Notes: a model not told the origin generated them from the sequence alone. Positions 43,501 to 52,019 are shown, counted from the stretch's first letter. The stretch is 64,000 bases of DNA from Burkholderiales bacterium (GCA_021414305.1 JAIOOS010000011.1:1-64000); one strand, 5' to 3'. Program-made: numbers and translations.

Positions 43501-43824
43501 GACGAGTTGGCCAACACGGTTGCGAGGACGCTCGCCCTGCCGGAGATCGTCCAGTTGCGACCGGGCTTGCTAGCAGAAATCGCGGTGTACTCGACCCTGG
43601 GCGGTGCTGAACCGGTCTCACTCAGCGGCCGAGCCGACGCGCTCTACGTTGAGGATGGCCAGCCAAAGGTCGTGGTCGACTGGAAGAGTGATGTCAGGCC
43701 CAAGGCTGCGGACATTGAGCTGCATGCCGCACAGCTTCGCGTTTACATGCGTGCGACTCTCGCGGAGCGCGGCGCGCTTGTGTACATATCCACCGGTCAG
43801 GTGCATTGGCTGGCACGGGAGTGA
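40525..43824 (+). CDS. AddA-like UvrD/Rep helicase-nuclease
   Basis: LVEAAAGTGKTALIAGRL Walker A; ILVDEFQDTDPIQAEI; SSKGLEWPVVILINT; C-terminal SGRADALYVEDGQPKVVVDWKSD nuclease motif. Confidence 0.93.
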   Translation: MTGVSDQAARLRALTDLEATLLVEAAAGTGKTALIAGRLTMLLASGSAPSSLAAITFTEAAASELSDRVHRYVDTLLEGGLPTPIKAALPSGLTAQQLAQLSQARGRLEELTATTIHGFCQKLIQSYAVEADVDPGAQVLDETHAKIAFDRVFDQWLRRRLTTTAGSDDPIALLSKEDPTRVVSTLRRLATFRRDHRSARAIAPDLSGRPDVELVAAVDAFRAWHTCVDAEPRTAALLGDFEVLASFYQDTFKTTPTFASLWALGHPPRVPSMRDESYDFRLPQLKGAWRQVAGEAEGDRLHDEALSHITRVHACFRALLGKVATALVWTLSSELDEVLEAYSQFKRSAAVLDFDDLLYGARDLVKGHENVRIALSQRFSRILVDEFQDTDPIQAEILFRIAAVDFADRWEDSTLRSGALFMVADPKQAIYRFRGADIECYERARRAVRNQHAEGVLRVTSSFRSLPEILAHVNRCFETQLSAPGQPGYVPLTSTRREAPRALPCVAKRTIKLPPSPRVNDVRDAEAREVAEICARLIGNMEVVLDDGARRPLLPADIALLAPAGTQLQRYEHALDEIGLPYASQAGKSLFERQEIQDLVSLARSLADPFDTLALGALLRGPLIGLTEEELLDITAALPANADRPSLAPRLSLFTDPESVSHPLAKEALIALRALWRRSATTTPMLLLSDAIERLRVRALLAVREGERSSRALANVDVFLETARAYDVRGLQQFVRDVSRDWAQREARAEGRVESTGDAIEIVTIHSSKGLEWPVVILINTVTQFPSRVQFVHRPSDDTLHWVLGDAVPPDLSAALEKDEESSARERERLFYVAFTRARDLLVLPKLPSGSAKSWNTIMQDPFQGLSELDVSALPVKGLPETRTGSNEQTAELFAEQQRSIAAGIRNISWLRPSQDDLDRVPTSELLISEHDPIEAQVATGGGRMRGLILHKLIEEVLTRELADDLQALGSRAGELISQFGTNVAQVSMPDPDELANTVARTLALPEIVQLRPGLLAEIAVYSTLGGAEPVSLSGRADALYVEDGQPKVVVDWKSDVRPKAADIELHAAQLRVYMRATLAERGALVYISTGQVHWLARE

Positions 43825-43840
43825 CGGAGAGGACGGCCTG

Positions 43841-44644
43841 ATGGAATACTTTAAGCGGCCAATCCCCAAGGGTTACCAGATCTATTCGACATTCGAGGTC
43901 GCCGGTCTACACGTTGGGGACCGCCGCGCTAGGCTGGACCAGTTCGTTTCAGGCCAGAACATCGATGTCTGCTTGGAGCCAGAACCAACGAACATGCATG
44001 ATATGAACGCTGTACTCGTTGTTGGGCTCTATGACAAGAAGGGTCTGATGCAGTCACTTCTCGGACGGGGCGAAAGGGGCCGCGTCGTGCTGGGCTACGT
44101 TCCTGCCCGCGAGGCAGAGGCATTGCAGGTCACGGGCGCGCTTCCATTTATCGTCCCTCGTCTTAGCTCCGCCTCGACCGCGAACGACTCATGGGCGTCG
44201 CTTACGGTCGATGCGCTAGGTCCAAGAGGAACGCCTCTAAGCAAGCAGTACTTTGACCATGTAAAACGCCAGCAAGCTAGCGCCCCGGCAAGTCAACGTG
44301 ACCTCACATTCCTCAGGCTCTGTGGGGCTCCGGTGAAGAAGGGACTCACCACCGGGGACGCCAGCATGCAAGTCGAAGAGCTCCGCGCAAAGCTGTCGGA
44401 GCACGAGCCAAGCAAGCTTGCCGAGCTGGATGCATTGACGGGGGTGGTGGAATCATTGTTTGACGAATTCTCCGACGCCGAAAACGCGGATATGTACGAG
44501 CTGCGGAAAGCGCCCCCAGCTGTTGTTGTAGCTGCGGCCGTGAACCTTTCGGGGCGCGGCATGTCGGCAGCACAAATCGAAGACGACTTCGACCTGGTCG
44601 CGGAAGAGATCCGGAAACTGCGCCCATCGCTCAGCAAATCCTGA
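43841..44644 (+). CDS. HIRAN-domain protein
   Basis: STFEVAGLHVGDRRARLDQFVSGQNIDVCLEPEPTNMHDMNAVLVV...GRVVLGYVPAREAEAL matches HIRAN pattern. Confidence 0.75.
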   Translation: MEYFKRPIPKGYQIYSTFEVAGLHVGDRRARLDQFVSGQNIDVCLEPEPTNMHDMNAVLVVGLYDKKGLMQSLLGRGERGRVVLGYVPAREAEALQVTGALPFIVPRLSSASTANDSWASLTVDALGPRGTPLSKQYFDHVKRQQASAPASQRDLTFLRLCGAPVKKGLTTGDASMQVEELRAKLSEHEPSKLAELDALTGVVESLFDEFSDAENADMYELRKAPPAVVVAAAVNLSGRGMSAAQIEDDFDLVAEEIRKLRPSLSKS

Positions 44645-45026
44645 GTTCTTAGCGATTCCAAGGTCCATTTATGAAACGGAGTCCAAGGGCCGTGCCAGCG
44701 AACGCTCTAGTTCCAGTCGCCGAGCGTGCAATCACGTCTGTCGCCAGCTGCGAAGCACATCCTTGAGCAAAATGGCAGTCACGTCCAAGTTCTGAAACTC
44801 GAGGAGCTGGCCGCACGTTGCGATGTCGCGATGCGTTCTGCGGCCGTACCGCCCTCCTTTGCGCACGCGAAAAAAATGCCCAGGCATCGGTTCCGTTGAA
44901 CGCCTCAGCTCGGAGGCAAGCTGCTGCGGCGCGTCTACCAGATCAGATGCGCCATCGCAAAAGCGTGAGCCATTCGTGCCTGCATCAGGGGTGCGCTACA
45001 TGTTGTCAAATGAAACGTCACAAATA

Positions 45027-45941
45027 CTATGCGCTCGGGAGTCGGTAGCCAGGCGCCAATAGCGCGTTGCTGGCCCCATACATGGCCAACGAATCCCGCA
45101 GCCAAAGCATGTACTCGGGACCCTTCAGGCTGTGGTCTGGCGAACAGTCGACATTCCAGCGCCTCAGCATGTAACCAGCATTGGCGGCGCGAATCTTAAT
45201 TCGGAGCACACCCTCAGGCATATCGTAGTCAAGCAGAGCGACGTCGGGCCGTTTGTGCGAAGGATGTGGCACTAACTCGAGCTCGAGGATGCGGCTCCAC
45301 TGGACGTCGTGTTCAGAAGTCTCGGCCGGCAGGACGACGCTCGACTCCATCACAACCGGTTCGCTCATGCGTGTGAAAACGAAGTCGCGGAACTCGCCGC
45401 TCTTGCGGTCAAAGGCACGGACGTGCCACCGAATACCTGTGTCGACTAGGGCAAGCGGGACCAATTCGCGCTCGCTGTGCCCGCTGGTTATCGAGTAGTA
45501 CTTCAGGCGCACGACCTTGCCGCGGTGTATGGCACGCGTGATCGGTGCTACCACCGACATCGACGGAATACTGAGAGCGACGGGGGCTTCGCATCGAACC
45601 ATTGGATCGAGGGAGGCCTCAAACCCGTCCCCGAACCCCTGGGATAGGGCCGTCAGGACACGTTGTGGGGCGTGGTCGAACAGAGGCTCGAAAGCGCCGC
45701 TCGGCCGGTAGACCTTGGTGCCTTGGTCATAGTCCAGATTCCCCGGCGCAATCTCCTTGTACATCGCAATGTCGCGGGTGGCTGCTGCGGGGCCTGTGGC
45801 AAAGCGTTCCACCACGTCTGCTCTTCGCAGCTCGCCGAGGAAATAGAGCCGGAAGTCGATGTGCGAGAGGCGCTCGAGCTGGGTTCGTGGAAGGTTGGCC
45901 AGGATGTCCAGTCGAGGTCCCGCCGCGGTCGTCCCTTGCAT
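45027..45941 (-). CDS. WYL-domain transcriptional regulator (BrxR/CapW-like)
   Basis: N-terminal wHTH, central SMSVVAPITRAIHRGKVVRLKYYSITSGHSERELVPLALVDTGIRWHVRAFDRKSGEFRDFVFTRM (WYL); divergent from CBASS-2. Confidence 0.85.
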   Translation of the reverse strand: MQGTTAAGPRLDILANLPRTQLERLSHIDFRLYFLGELRRADVVERFATGPAAATRDIAMYKEIAPGNLDYDQGTKVYRPSGAFEPLFDHAPQRVLTALSQGFGDGFEASLDPMVRCEAPVALSIPSMSVVAPITRAIHRGKVVRLKYYSITSGHSERELVPLALVDTGIRWHVRAFDRKSGEFRDFVFTRMSEPVVMESSVVLPAETSEHDVQWSRILELELVPHPSHKRPDVALLDYDMPEGVLRIKIRAANAGYMLRRWNVDCSPDHSLKGPEYMLWLRDSLAMYGASNALLAPGYRLPSA

Positions 45942-45977
45942 AGCTCCATGATAGCGGCCGGCTGTCGCATCAAACCA

Positions 45978-46019
45978 ACAGTATCTGTACGACAGACCAA
46001 AATGATGACGTGCTATGAT
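45978..46019 (+). promoter_or_regulatory. Putative CBASS-2 promoter with overlapping inverted repeats
   Basis: ACAG-TAT-CTGT-ACG-ACAG (45978-45995) overlaps a -35-like GACAGA (45991), 17-nt spacer to TATGAT (46014-46019). Confidence 0.45.
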
Positions 46020-46042
46020 CGCGAGTATCAGGAGTGCATCCC

Positions 46043-46219
46043 ATGGCCAAGAACAACCCGCCCGGCGACGGGCACCGCATCGGCGCTGTTCGGGAACGCA
46101 GTCAGACGCAGACGCCGGCTGGCAACTATGTCAAGCGCGATGTGAACACCGGCCGATTTATGGATGTGAAGACGACCGACAAGACGCCCTTCAAGGGCGT
46201 GCGACGCGAAAAGAAGTGA
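46043..46219 (+). CDS. Small basic protein (58 aa), CBASS-2 operon
   Basis: MAKNNPPGDGHRIGAVRERSQTQTPAGNYVKRDVNTGRFMDVKTTDKTPFKGVRREKK. Confidence 0.6.
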   Translation: MAKNNPPGDGHRIGAVRERSQTQTPAGNYVKRDVNTGRFMDVKTTDKTPFKGVRREKK

Positions 46220-46226
46220 GAGCGCG

Positions 46227-46541
46227 ATGTTCGAGAGGATCGAGGAGTACTACCTGTCGGAGCCTAAGCGACTGACCTCGCTCGGTCAAACGATCCTCTC
46301 GGCGGCGATGGCACTCTCGATAGCTGGCGTCTACGGCTACCTGGTCACGACCATTCCTTCGCTCGTTCGAGTGGGAACGAAAGTTCCGGCGCCGTCGCTC
46401 GCACTAGCCGACGTGTTGACTGGCGTTCCGACCTGGTGGATTCCCGAGACCTTCCTCGGTTTCACACTAACCGGCGCGTTGGCCGTCGCAGGCGTTGTAG
46501 CGGTTCGAACTGGCCGCTTGTACGAGCGCTATATGAAGTAG
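46227..46541 (+). CDS. Small two-TM membrane protein, CBASS-2 operon
   Basis: ILSAAMALSIAGVYGYLVTTIPSLV and FLGFTLTGALAVAGVVAV hydrophobic segments. Confidence 0.6.
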   Translation: MFERIEEYYLSEPKRLTSLGQTILSAAMALSIAGVYGYLVTTIPSLVRVGTKVPAPSLALADVLTGVPTWWIPETFLGFTLTGALAVAGVVAVRTGRLYERYMK

Positions 46542-46596
46542 AGATAGCGCGATCCGCTGCCTGCGGTCTCGCGAAATTTAGTGGAGACCCGTCCGC

Positions 46597-47853
46597 ATGC
46601 ATCGCGATCTTCCTGTCTTTCCGTTGCCGCGGCGCTTCTCGGCAGGTTCATCTGCCCGGCTCTTGTATTTGGCCGAGTTGATCGGCCGCGCCTACGAGCC
46701 CACCGCGACGCAGCTTGCCGATCTCGACCGTGCATACCAAAGTACGGCTGACTTCCTGGTCACCTGCCCCGAGTTCGACGGGATGTTGTATCGGGTGCAC
46801 GCGCACGGATCGCGCCAGCTCGGCACCATGGTGCGGCCGCTCGACATCTGTCGCGATGGCGTTGACATTGACCTGGCCGCCTGCCTGACTCGGGAAGGCC
46901 TGCAGCGATACGGCGGCCCCGGTGGACCGGCGCTGTTGATCGAGCACCTGTGCGTGTGCCTGAAGCGCTACACGGATCGCCACGGCTTGAAGATCGGCCG
47001 CGACGCCCGATGCGTGACCATCACCTATGCCGGAGGGATGACGGCGGACTTCGCGCCGATCATCGATGATCCATCGCATGTCGTGCTTCACGGTGAAACG
47101 CACGGCCGGATTCCGGACCGCGAGCTCCAGCGTTACCTGTCGACCAATCCGCGCGGGTACTGCGCGGTTTTCGACCGAATCGCTCTCATCGCGCCAGCCT
47201 TCCAGCGAAGCGAGGAACTGAAGGCGACGTACGACTCTCTGCGCAAATCAGAGGTCTTGCCGCTTCCCGAAGCCGACGATGTATTCGGTCGCCTTCTCGC
47301 TCGCCTTGTTCAGCTCGCCAAGATCAATCGCAATATCACCTTTGGCGCGCCCGGCGTCGACGATGATCTAGCGCCGCCCTCCAGCTTCTTGACTTCGCTC
47401 ATCGCTGCCGCCTACGAAATCGAGGCGCAGAAGCGTCACGACGGGCCGATGGATCTTCTGCTCGATGTCATTCGCGTGATGGTCACGCTCATCCAGCGCT
47501 TTCAGATGCCTGACGGTAGCGAGCACTGGTTCCTCCCCAACCCGACAGCGCAGAACGGCAACCTCGCTGAATGCATGAACGACCGGGCCAGGCAGCAAGC
47601 CTTCGACGCCTGGCATGAACGACTACTCGAGGACCTGACAGCGATCGTCGACGCCATCGACGTGGGGTCAGGGACAGATGTGCTCGCGAGGGCCGTCGAG
47701 CGAGCGTTCGGCGAGCGTGGACGCATTGCCGTGCTGGAGGACAACGGCTCGCGTCGCGAGGCAAACAGATCCCTGGGCCGGGCCGTCTTCGTGGTAGGCG
47801 GTGTGACTCCGGTATCTACGGCAACCCGGGCACACACCCATTTCGGGGACTGA
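46597..47853 (+). CDS. CBASS-2 CD-NTase-1
   Basis: HAHGSRQLGTMVRPLDICRDGVDIDLAACL (GS + DxD), TADFAPII third acidic strand. Confidence 0.88.
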   Translation: MHRDLPVFPLPRRFSAGSSARLLYLAELIGRAYEPTATQLADLDRAYQSTADFLVTCPEFDGMLYRVHAHGSRQLGTMVRPLDICRDGVDIDLAACLTREGLQRYGGPGGPALLIEHLCVCLKRYTDRHGLKIGRDARCVTITYAGGMTADFAPIIDDPSHVVLHGETHGRIPDRELQRYLSTNPRGYCAVFDRIALIAPAFQRSEELKATYDSLRKSEVLPLPEADDVFGRLLARLVQLAKINRNITFGAPGVDDDLAPPSSFLTSLIAAAYEIEAQKRHDGPMDLLLDVIRVMVTLIQRFQMPDGSEHWFLPNPTAQNGNLAECMNDRARQQAFDAWHERLLEDLTAIVDAIDVGSGTDVLARAVERAFGERGRIAVLEDNGSRREANRSLGRAVFVVGGVTPVSTATRAHTHFGD

Positions 47854-48333
47854 ATGCGTCACCTTCCGCCTATCCGTGTTGCCACCCTCGCCGAGCGCGC
47901 CTTCGAGTTGCGTGCGCTGCGGCTACCCGGGGCGGAGGTTCGACTTGTCCGACGCGGGGAACTGCGTTTCGACTTCTCTCTAGCTCCCACTGCCTTTGCC
48001 CGCCTCTATCGCTGCAGGCTGCTCATGACACCTCGACGGGTGCCTGCGATGTTTGTCGTTCGACCGAATCTGCAAGAGTTGGCCAACGGTCGGGCACTTC
48101 CCCACGTCTACAAGCACGACGGACCGGAGACGAAGCTGTGTCTCTGGCTCCCGCGCAAGAACGAGTGGACCCCGCAGATGCGGTTGCTCGAGACCTATAT
48201 CTCGTGGACGAGCGAGTGGCTGAACTATTTCGAGGAGTGGCTGCTGACGAACGAGTGGGCCGGTGGAGGAGAGCATCCTGTACCGAGGCAAAAGAGGTGG
48301 GCGGCTGATAGGCGCCGAGAGGTTCCGCAATGA
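47854..48333 (+). CDS. CBASS-2 standalone E2-like protein
   Basis: KHDGPETKLCLWLPRKNEWTPQMRLLETYISWTSEWLNYFEEWLLTNEWAGGGEHP: E2-like region with candidate catalytic Cys; start immediately after CD-NTase-1. Confidence 0.8.
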   Translation: MRHLPPIRVATLAERAFELRALRLPGAEVRLVRRGELRFDFSLAPTAFARLYRCRLLMTPRRVPAMFVVRPNLQELANGRALPHVYKHDGPETKLCLWLPRKNEWTPQMRLLETYISWTSEWLNYFEEWLLTNEWAGGGEHPVPRQKRWAADRRREVPQ

Positions 48334-49232
48334 ATGGCATCACAACACGGCAGCTGCTCGGGCCGATGCTTGACCTTGTTCGCGCACGCCGCCTCGTCTT
48401 CCGCCGCGCCAAGCGATGCCAGGCGGCTCTCGTCACGGTCACCTTGCTGCTGCCCATTGCCGCCGCCTTGTCGTCAGCGCTGTTGCCGCCGGCTCGTCCG
48501 GCGGTGGCGCTCTTCGCGGTTCTTCTTGGCATCTTTGAGGTAACAAGCATTGACCGCTGGATGAAGGCGCGGTTGAAGGAAGGTGCCAAGCTCCAAGAGG
48601 AGTTCGATTGCCAAGTGCTCGACATCAGCTGGAACGAGTTTGTTGTCGGCGCGCGAGTCGACGCCGAAGACGTTTTCGAGAATGCCCGCGAAAACCTCAG
48701 CGCTAGCGACGAGCAGCGGCTTCGCGACTGGTATCCGACGGTCGTTGCCGACGCTCCGATCGAAGTTGCCCGCCTGATTTGCCAGCGCGAGAACCTCGTC
48801 TACGACAGCGAGTTGCGGATCGCCTACGGCCGCGTCCTTTTCTGGTCAATCGTCTGCTTCATCGGCGTTTCGGGAGCGGCTGGCCTCTATTTCAACTTCA
48901 CCTTCACGGCATTCGTGCTCGGCGCGCTCGTGCCCGCGGCACCAGCGCTGACGTGGGCTCTCCGTGAGCGAAAGCGACAGACCGACACCCTGGAAACCAT
49001 AGCGCGCCTAAAGACCGAGTCCGAGACCTTGCTTAGGTCCACCATGAAAGACCAGGACCCTGCCAAGGCGCGCGGGCGCGCGCGGGAGTTGCAGGACGCG
49101 ATCTACAACCATCGGCTGACGAGCTCTCTTGTCTTCGAGTGGCTCTACAGCCGTTTGCGACCGAGGCTTGAATCCAAGCTCAGTCACGGCGCGGCGTACT
49201 GGGTCGATGAGTACAGGCGGACTTCGGCGTGA
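48330..49232 (+). CDS. S-4TM family putative pore-forming effector
   Basis: AALVTVTLLLPIAAALSSALL, LQEEFDCQVLDISWNEF, two C-terminal hydrophobic helices; typical S-4TM layout. Confidence 0.85.
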   Translation: MNGITTRQLLGPMLDLVRARRLVFRRAKRCQAALVTVTLLLPIAAALSSALLPPARPAVALFAVLLGIFEVTSIDRWMKARLKEGAKLQEEFDCQVLDISWNEFVVGARVDAEDVFENARENLSASDEQRLRDWYPTVVADAPIEVARLICQRENLVYDSELRIAYGRVLFWSIVCFIGVSGAAGLYFNFTFTAFVLGALVPAAPALTWALRERKRQTDTLETIARLKTESETLLRSTMKDQDPAKARGRARELQDAIYNHRLTSSLVFEWLYSRLRPRLESKLSHGAAYWVDEYRRTSA

Positions 49233-50110
49233 GACAGGGCGCGTCTCCTCAACTGAATTTCATGCAGCTAGGCGCCCGCATTCAGCCGCACAGCGGCGAA
49301 CTGCTGGCTGCGCGGGGCCACCGGGGGTCCACGCGAACGCGACTCGCGAATTCGTTTTCGGTGAGTGGCATGCATCCCATTGGGAGCCACGCTCGAGGCA
49401 CCGCCATTCGCCGGCACAGCGACCTCGACAGCATGGTGATTCTGCGCAAACAGGAAGTGATGTGGGGCGGCAAGATGGTCTCATCCGACACCCTTCTTCG
49501 TCGAATCCTGGACGACCTTCGCGAGCGCTACCCGTCGTCAGGCGTCTTCAAAGATGGTCTCGCCGCGGCCATCGAGTTCGGCAGCACCAAGCAAAGCCTC
49601 GACGTCGTTCCGGCCATCTTCCAGCGCTTCAACAAAGGTAGGCCCGTTTATCTCATCCCGGACGGGATGGGCGACTGGTTCGAAACGAGCCCTCAGACCC
49701 ATGATCGCTACTTCGCCGAGGCACATGATCGGAGCGGTAAGAAGCTGGCCAAGGTTTCCCAGCTGTTGAGGTGGTGGAAACACGCCCGAAACCCATCGCT
49801 TCCAATACGCAGCTTCTACATCGACATGGTGCTCGCTGCCACGAGTCTTTGCGGACCTGCAAAGACCTACGCGAGCTGCCTCCGCGACTTCTTCTTCACC
49901 GTTTCCAGGGGTCGGTGCGGTGCCCTGCCCGACCCTTGTGGAATAGCTGGCGCAATCGAAGCGACAGACACAGACGTGCAGCGCGACCTGCTACGACGTG
50001 CTGTCGAGTACGCTCTTGGTCACGCCGACGCCGCGATCGCCGCGGAGGCGCGCCGCGACTTCGAAGAGGCGAACCGCCAATGGAACCTGGTCTTCAACGG
50101 CGAATTCTGA
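49229..50110 (+). CDS. CBASS-2 CD-NTase-2 (SMODS-type nucleotidyltransferase)
   Basis: HPIGSHARGTAIRRHSDLDSMVIL (GS + DxD), SLDVVPAIF third acidic strand; RSGKKLAKVSQLLRWWKHARNPSLPIRSFYIDMV. Confidence 0.85.
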   Translation: MRQGASPQLNFMQLGARIQPHSGELLAARGHRGSTRTRLANSFSVSGMHPIGSHARGTAIRRHSDLDSMVILRKQEVMWGGKMVSSDTLLRRILDDLRERYPSSGVFKDGLAAAIEFGSTKQSLDVVPAIFQRFNKGRPVYLIPDGMGDWFETSPQTHDRYFAEAHDRSGKKLAKVSQLLRWWKHARNPSLPIRSFYIDMVLAATSLCGPAKTYASCLRDFFFTVSRGRCGALPDPCGIAGAIEATDTDVQRDLLRRAVEYALGHADAAIAAEARRDFEEANRQWNLVFNGEF

Positions 50111-50226
50111 AGCGCGCCGAGCGGTTGACATAATCGATCTTGCGCACCGGACGGGAAACAGCCGCCTCCAACCCGCCACAGGTCGGGATTCCCACTCGCG
50201 GGAGGCTTTTGTCGGATCCCAACTGT

Positions 50227-51207
50227 TCATTTTTGATGCTCGATGTCGCTCGCCGGTCCTTGCCTGACATGGGGATCGGGCACGACGTGCTCACGACCGA
50301 CAGGCATCTCGCGGTGGGTCCGCCCGGTGGCTACCTCTCGCGCGAATCGCCCAATGGCCGCCGCCAGGTTGCGATCCCTGGGATCCGTCGACACGACCAG
50401 CGCTCCGGCGATGTGGCGCCAGGATTCGGCCGCCTGAGCACGACTCTCCAGGGCGCCGAGGCCGGACTTGCGATCCGGGCGCGTCGTGAGTAACCGCCCG
50501 TCCTCCCTTGCCTTCAACCGCCACAACGGCTCGTAGTTGCGCGTGACACCGCGGCTCGCCTGACGCGTCGCCTCGGCATCGATTCCCCACTCGCGGAGTC
50601 TCTCGGCAAAGGTCTCCCGCCACCGCTGCAGGTCGGCCTTGCGGGGGTTGAGGCGCCTGCCGTGCATGGACTCGGCCCGCACGCTGAGGTGGACGTGCGG
50701 ATTGGCCTGGTGGTCGTGCAGCACCATGACGTACTTGTGGTCGGCGAGCTCGGCCTTCGCGAACTCCCGGGCGGCTCGCTGCACTGTCAGCGCGTCGACA
50801 CCTCTCGGCATGGACAGCATGATGTTGAACGCCTCGCGGCGGTCACTGACATCCTCGATCAGCGATCCACCGAGACGCCAGTCCTCCACCAGCTCACGAA
50901 CCGCATCCCTGCCCAGGCCGGGCTGGCCCCGCTCGTCCTCGATCTCGAGGCGCCCGTTCTTGCTGATGTACCGGAAGTGCGCGGCAATGGCCTTCATGCC
51001 TCGCCCCCCGCCGGTGACCTTGACCATGACCTGCGGTGCCCGGCGCACGACCGTCGCGGCGATGCGCTCGCGGATGAGCGCTGCCCTGCCCCACCCGAAT
51101 CCCGAAAGGCGCGGCTGAGGGGTCGGCTTGACCATCCGGTTGCTCGGATAGAAGAGCCGGTCGCCCCATTGGACCAGGACACCGTCGATGTCGCGCGGGT
51201 CAGGCAT
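50227..51207 (-). CDS. Relaxase (MOBP/VirD2-like)
   Basis: MKAIAAHFRYISKNG...MVLHDHQANPHVHLSVRAESMHGRRLNPRKADLQRWRETFAERLRE (HxDxxNPHVH motif III). Confidence 0.92.
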   Translation of the reverse strand: MPDPRDIDGVLVQWGDRLFYPSNRMVKPTPQPRLSGFGWGRAALIRERIAATVVRRAPQVMVKVTGGGRGMKAIAAHFRYISKNGRLEIEDERGQPGLGRDAVRELVEDWRLGGSLIEDVSDRREAFNIMLSMPRGVDALTVQRAAREFAKAELADHKYVMVLHDHQANPHVHLSVRAESMHGRRLNPRKADLQRWRETFAERLREWGIDAEATRQASRGVTRNYEPLWRLKAREDGRLLTTRPDRKSGLGALESRAQAAESWRHIAGALVVSTDPRDRNLAAAIGRFAREVATGRTHREMPVGREHVVPDPHVRQGPASDIEHQK

Positions 51208-51769
51208 GCTTCTTCTCCCCCTCCTTGCTTCGCTGCGGCCCGGCTGCTCGGCCGTATCGCGGACGCAGATCGGCCAAGGCGTCCGCGGCCACCTTGAGAT
51301 GCCGACGCACCTCGCCCTTGAGCGAGTCGAGCATCTCGCGGTATTCCTCGGCTGCTCGCAGGGAGCCGTGCCGGAGCAGTGCCGTCAGGTGATGGATGTT
51401 CCGGCTCAGGACCGCCAGCTCGCCGCAGGAGGCGGTCAGGGCGGCTAGATGGTCCTTGCGCCGCGACAGGACAGCCACGCCGCTGACCAGGGCGCCAACG
51501 TATGCACCTCGGGAGAGCTCCGCCTCTCGGGCGCCCGCTGCGAGCTGCGCAGCTTCGGCTGAAGAGAGGCGAATCGATACCTTCACGACCTCCGGGGCGA
51601 AGGCACCGGCTCTCGCTTCGGGCGAATCCAGTGGTCTTTCGAGACCGAGCTCTCGGGCGACCGCGGCTCGCACGATCGTCGACACGCCTACGCGCCGAGC
51701 ACGCGCATGCGCCACCAGCGCGGCCTTCATGCCGCGCATGTCGACGCTGACGAAGTCGTGCGAGACCAT
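51200..51769 (-). CDS. mobC: MobC/TraJ-like relaxosome accessory protein
   Basis: RLSSAEAAQLAAGAREAELSRGAYVGALVSG (RHH-like), NIHHLTALL; overlaps the relaxase gene. Confidence 0.75.
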   Translation of the reverse strand: MVSHDFVSVDMRGMKAALVAHARARRVGVSTIVRAAVARELGLERPLDSPEARAGAFAPEVVKVSIRLSSAEAAQLAAGAREAELSRGAYVGALVSGVAVLSRRKDHLAALTASCGELAVLSRNIHHLTALLRHGSLRAAEEYREMLDSLKGEVRRHLKVAADALADLRPRYGRAAGPQRSKEGEKKHA

Positions 51770-51878
51770 CCTGAGCCTGCGAAGAAAAACGAGCGAAGCG
51801 AGTTCTGAAATCCGCGGCGGCGACGCCTATCGCTGCACTCACCAACGCATTGATCTTCGTCCCGATCCGATCTCTTCG

Positions 51879-51910
51879 GAGCGACGAAATTTCGCGATTT
51901 TTCGTCGCTG
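51879..51910. promoter_or_regulatory. Palindrome copy upstream of mobC-relaxase
   Basis: GAGCGACGAAATTTCGCGATTTTTCGTCGCTG, near-perfect copy of 20344-20375. Confidence 0.7.
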
Positions 51911-52019
51911 CGTCCTCGGTTGTAGGACGGACGAGATGGCCCGCAAAGCACTTGCCGCGAAGCGAAGCGCGTTGCCAAAGAGCCGAAGTAGTGGCGACCT
52001 GCGTCGCCGCGGAGTCGGA

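Noticed and set aside
44645-45026. Small plus-strand ORFs between HIRAN and WYL genes (44818, 44823)
   Set aside because: Short, no conserved motif, overlapping alternative frames.
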